A DNA stretch of 64,000 bases from DTLC01 sp964555645 (GTDB lineage: Bacteria; Verrucomicrobiota; Verrucomicrobiia; Limisphaerales; DTLC01), in the NCBI GenBank assembly GCA_964555645.1, contig CAZKTA010000008.1, forward strand, positions 65,462-129,461, given 5' to 3'. The notes beneath the pieces were generated by a model. That model was not told the origin of the DNA. It saw only the letters and a program-made list of their open reading frames with translations, and made no database searches. Below, in pieces: positions 63,101-64,000 of this stretch (the first letter of the stretch is position 1; each line of letters begins with the position of its first letter). The position numbers were made by a program, and so were the translations under genes.

Positions 63101-64000
63101 GCCTCCGGGCACGCCCACACAATCACGCGGGTACTGGCTCGCACCCGCTTATTGGGCGATGAAACATTTCTCATATTTTGTCGAGCAGGACAGTGTTCGT
63201 ATCGGTGCTGCGTGCAACAATACAAACGTTCGTGTAAGTGCGTACTTGACCCCTGGTAACTCGCGCCTGGTGTGCGTGCTGATTAATCGTGCTCAGGCAT
63301 CGGCAATTGTCGCTCTAAACCCCGGCTCGTTTCCGTACATCTCTTCAGCGGTCTATCAAACGACCAGCGCAGACGTGTACATACCCGGCAACACGAACCG
63401 GTTTGTGTTCGTGGGCGAGCTTGGCCAAGAGCTGGTACTGCCCCCGGAATCGCTCACTACTGTAGTGTTGAATATGTACATCCCACTTGGGCGCGCGACC
63501 GATCCGTTCCCTGCCAATGGCGCCCTAAATGTGCCGTGCAACACTGCCTTAGCATGGACGCCCGGTACAAACGCCCTGTTGCACGCGGTGTACCTTGGTG
63601 TAAACTCGAATGCGGTTGCATTGGCTGGTCCGGGTGCACCCGAGTTCCGTGGGTTTGTCACAACGAACTCGTTCAGCCACCCCGGGCTCGATGGCAGCAC
63701 GACCTATTTCTGGCGCGTGGACCAAATCGCAGGGGCAAACACGAACATTGGCGTGGTCTGGTCATTCACAACTGCACCAGCGCCAGCGCTCAAGCACAGG
63801 TATAGCTTTAGCGAAATCGGCGGAACGGTGATCACCGACTCGGCTGGCGGCCCGGCCTGGAACGGCACAGTCTTCAACGGGGGCACGCTTGCGGGCGGGC
63901 AACTGACGCTGGCTTCAGCTTCCTCGCAATACGTCAACCTGCCTGCGGGCATTGTCAGCACACTGAGCAACTTTACCATTGCAGCCTGGGTACGGCTTAA
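60192..64000 (+). CDS. Multimodular GH43-CBM6-CBM-GH30-LamG xylan hydrolase (3' end beyond window)
   Basis: Open from ATG 60192 (or 60213) to the window end, over 1269 codons without stop. Signal peptide core at about 19-34. GH43 at about 36-325: D46 in AADPSA, D166 in WYFDPC and E215 in NFFEAAY are the base, pKa modulator and acid. A CBM6-like sandwich follows at about 337-465 and a second binding domain at about 470-650. GH30 at about 670-1095: TIEGLGGAIC start, acid/base E805 in QNEPDW, nucleophile E916 in FMTEFG, as in glucuronoxylanases. Then comes a beta linker domain (about 1106-1198) and a LamG/ConA-like domain from about 1202. It pairs a side-chain or xylosidase activity with backbone cleavage. 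Confidence 0.88.
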   Translation, partial: MWSWKRCMSCIQNNGVKRGLILLTTLAAGFCAFADYPVVSHRYAADPSAIEYNGRLYVYCSHDEENWTNSYNMTSIVCFSTDDLKNWTDHGVVFSAPSNTTWAGLAWAPSVIYKDSLFYLYFANGGGSIGVATSSVPTGPFRDARGSALINSATPGAYSPTQWYFDPCTFIDDDGQPYLYFGGQYPTNSRVIRLNTNLVAVTGSATPLETTNFFEAAYMHKLNGIYYLSYCTRPEAGMVIAYATSTNPTNGFVYRGTVLPNPPQNRWNNNHHSIVQFKGNWYIAYHNRAASLEQGLTNELGIYKRNICLDQLNHNADGTIQQVTPTVDGLPQLKHLDPYVRVEAETIGKQFGIKTDTCTEGGMMVIATTNGSWIRVRGVNFGTGASRFYARLASSAAGGRIELRLGSLTNQLIGALDVPNTGGAQNWTTVATTVTNASGVHDLYLRFTGTNTPLFNLNWWRFQQAGSAALGVPTTIEAEAGTLGAHWAISNYPGVTSITITSNMTANNPDNSNRIATYTVTFPAAGTYELYARIRVGPGVWNDDSFFYGNGFGVKSPTNSDDWIFVNGLASAGFTNVTDVVTGRGSAGSGVWKWVNLSQYTDTSSEPPITFTVPAGSLTQIFQIGAREDGLEIDKVVFAPQGYFFTVADLDAGNPGQPPSLTVLLDPTKTYQTIEGLGGAICFYNGWVTAHPYKQELYTNAFAGLNLSMLRLGNWFRYTNAPDMDAPEFVLNANRILGRPIRILMSSWSPPAFLKSNGRCGGGGTLATNAAGQFMYDEFGQYWYDALQAYRSNGVWPTWISIQNEPDWEADYDSCIFRPTEGVYNGTNYASYAKALEAVFRKITNLPSPPKILAPEVVHIRWNTLRDYCQTLNGALFYGVAYHLYGDSVDGTIDGYIPSLRESTNYFPAKPRFMTEFGVSNMIDAATLIHHCITEGLVSGFNYWNLIWPGVEGGLIQIEFPWDRSRWTNAPPGTPTQSRGYWLAPAYWAMKHFSYFVEQDSVRIGAACNNTNVRVSAYLTPGNSRLVCVLINRAQASAIVALNPGSFPYISSAVYQTTSADVYIPGNTNRFVFVGELGQELVLPPESLTTVVLNMYIPLGRATDPFPANGALNVPCNTALAWTPGTNALLHAVYLGVNSNAVALAGPGAPEFRGFVTTNSFSHPGLDGSTTYFWRVDQIAGANTNIGVVWSFTTAPAPALKHRYSFSEIGGTVITDSAGGPAWNGTVFNGGTLAGGQLTLASASSQYVNLPAGIVSTLSNFTIAAWVRL

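Noticed and set aside
60545..63979. Several minus-strand open frames of 64-153 codons
   Set aside because: They are antisense to the GH43/GH30 gene, whose plus-strand frame is continuous and carries recognisable domains and catalytic residues.

Overview
The window looks like a chromosomal scaffold from a member of the Verrucomicrobiota (PVC superphylum), most likely a Limisphaerales/Pedosphaerales-type polysaccharide degrader. The evidence is indirect but consistent: a prepilin-like protein of the type II secretion/H-x9-DG style, a giant secreted protein built from autotransporter-associated beta-strand repeats, many Sec-exported polysaccharide-active enzymes, a XylR-type LacI/AraC fusion regulator, a squalene-hopene cyclase, a full-length relative of chlamydial OmcB, and small hairpin repeats between genes. 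The sequence contains a 100-N scaffold gap at 9057-9156 whose two flanks are the same 55 bases, so the gap is probably an assembly artefact.

Layout. 0-17 kb: housekeeping genes (end of uppS, an ATP-cone nucleoside kinase, LD-carboxypeptidase, endonuclease III, lysine 2,3-aminomutase, a Lon-substrate-binding-domain protein with DUF1844, a PpiC-type isomerase, serA). Interspersed are a large EF-hand/membrane protein, a decayed lipoprotein gene and the OmcB-like DUF11 protein. 17-21 kb: a gene-poor stretch with dispersed repeats, tRNA-Thr(CGU), a Sel1-repeat protein, tRNA-Val(UAC) and ptsN. 21-30 kb: trmL, the 1510-residue beta-strand repeat protein, a carbohydrate-binding/PKD protein, a GH28 polygalacturonase, cytidine deaminase and wrbA. 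31-34 kb: a frameshifted AAA+/DUF4143 ATPase, truA and ruvX (yqgF).

34.5-39.5 kb: a complete hoxEFUYH operon for a group 3d NAD-linked bidirectional [NiFe]-hydrogenase. No maturation gene or endopeptidase gene is linked to it in this window. 39.6-51 kb: a deoxyhypusine-synthase-like protein, the XylR-type regulator, proC, a family 4 uracil-DNA glycosylase, a SagB-type nitroreductase, a DedA protein, a prepilin pseudogene, an NCS1 nucleobase transporter and squalene-hopene cyclase. 51-52.4 kb: a non-coding region with an array of short hairpin repeats. A near-identical copy of one unit lies 47.6 kb away on the other strand.

52.4-64 kb: secreted proteins and hemicellulose enzymes: a secreted beta-rich protein, a prepilin-like protein, an SGNH esterase, a CE15 glucuronoyl esterase and a very large GH43-CBM6-GH30-LamG polypeptide that runs off the end of the window. 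The CE15, SGNH and GH43/GH30 activities together would suit removal of lignin-glucuronate esters, acetyl groups, arabinose/xylose side chains and the glucuronoxylan backbone. This cluster and the OmcB homologue are the most interesting protein content. The hairpin repeat family is the most interesting non-coding content.
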